A DNA stretch of 6,805 bases from Akkermansiaceae bacterium (GTDB taxonomy: Bacteria > Verrucomicrobiota > Verrucomicrobiia > Verrucomicrobiales > Akkermansiaceae). The notes below the pieces were generated by a model that ran no database searches, was not told the origin of the DNA, and was given only the letters and a program-made list of their open reading frames with translations. Made by a program: the position numbers and the translations under genes. The number at the start of each line of letters is the position of its first letter. Within the stretch, counting starts at the first letter, position 1. The stretch covers positions 1-6,805 of the forward strand of contig JALOTR010000151.1 of assembly GCA_025457805.1 (NCBI GenBank), written 5' to 3'. Shown here one piece after another: positions 6,497-6,805 of this stretch.

Positions 6497-6805
6497 ATGC
6501 TCCTCAACGCCCTGCTCATCGCCATCCGTGAAATCCGGCGCAATCTCACCCGATCCTTCCTCACCGTGGTAGGGATCGTCATCGGTGTGGCGGCGGTGGT
6601 CACCATGGTCACTCTTGGCCGCGGTGCGACGGAAACGGTCAAAGGCCAGATCTCCAAAATGGGTAGCAACCTGCTCATCCTCCGCCCCGGCCAAGGCTGG
6701 GGCTCATGGGGCGCGCCGCAGTTCACAGAGGCCGATGTCCATGCCGTCCGCGACCAGGTCCCCGGCATCCGGGCCATCGCTCCTTTCATCACCACCAATG
6801 TCTCA
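6497..6805 (+). CDS. MacB-type ABC transporter permease, N-terminal part (cut by window end)
   Basis: The first 103 codons of the permease, open to the last base of the window. The ATG at 6497 lies 6 bases after the ATPase stop and is the natural start of the next operon gene. The translation begins MLLNALLIAIREIRRNLTRSFL, with the amphipathic N-terminal helix and basic residues usual in MacB permeases. A first membrane helix follows at about residues 21-43 (LTVVGIVIGVAAVVTMVTLG), then the start of the periplasmic domain with the family-typical segment KGQISKMGSNLLILRPGQ (52-69) and FTEADVHAVRDQVPGI. The full protein would be expected to have a large periplasmic domain and three more membrane helices beyond the window. 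Loss of these would make the system non-functional, which cannot be judged here. Confidence 0.93.
   Translation, partial: MLLNALLIAIREIRRNLTRSFLTVVGIVIGVAAVVTMVTLGRGATETVKGQISKMGSNLLILRPGQGWGSWGAPQFTEADVHAVRDQVPGIRAIAPFITTNVS

Noticed and set aside
1..6805. CRISPR array, tRNA/rRNA genes, insertion sequences, toxin-antitoxin or phage genes
   Set aside because: I saw no spaced direct repeats, cloverleaf-like segments, transposase motifs or small paired ORFs of such types on either strand.

Overview
The window is a GC-rich bacterial segment with four complete protein genes, two genes cut by the window edges and one possible very small gene. I see no RNA genes, CRISPR array, insertion sequence or phage gene. 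A Gram-negative-type cell with an outer membrane is implied by a TolC/NodT-type outer-membrane lipoprotein and a periplasmic adaptor. A secreted, Tat-type xylose-isomerase-like TIM-barrel protein, together with the lack of Shine-Dalgarno sequences at every visible start, would fit the Planctomycetota/Verrucomicrobiota group. That placement is an inference from gene style only, and no marker gene here confirms it.

Layout. (1) Positions 1-1970, + strand: the 3' part of a multi-PAS hybrid histidine kinase with a C-terminal receiver domain; its start lies before the window. (2) Positions 1987-2841, - strand: an exported sugar phosphate isomerase/epimerase-like protein, convergent with the kinase, with only 16 bases between the two stop codons. 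(3) Positions 2842-3036: the divergent upstream region, which holds a possible 37-residue ORF on the - strand (2880-2993). (4) Positions 3037-6805, + strand: a tight four-gene operon of outer-membrane channel lipoprotein, membrane-anchored periplasmic adaptor, ABC ATPase and MacB-type permease. The permease runs off the right edge.

The four operon genes make a complete MacAB-TolC-type tripartite efflux machine, except for the missing end of the permease. The ATPase and permease are separate proteins rather than the fused MacB of E. coli. The ATPase and permease would work at the inner membrane, the adaptor would span the periplasm and the channel would open through the outer membrane. The substrate cannot be read from the sequence; macrolides, peptides, lipids and siderophores are all known for relatives. 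The histidine kinase has no visible output partner in the window, and nothing in the sequence ties it to the efflux operon. The kinase gene and the efflux operon differ clearly in strand composition (G-rich versus C-rich coding strand), so they may have different histories.

I found no clear sign of a wholly new system. The points most worth a second look are the small ORF with coding-like base periodicity in the divergent region, the composition switch between the kinase and the efflux operon, and an unusual Gly/Pro/Arg-rich segment in the adaptor.
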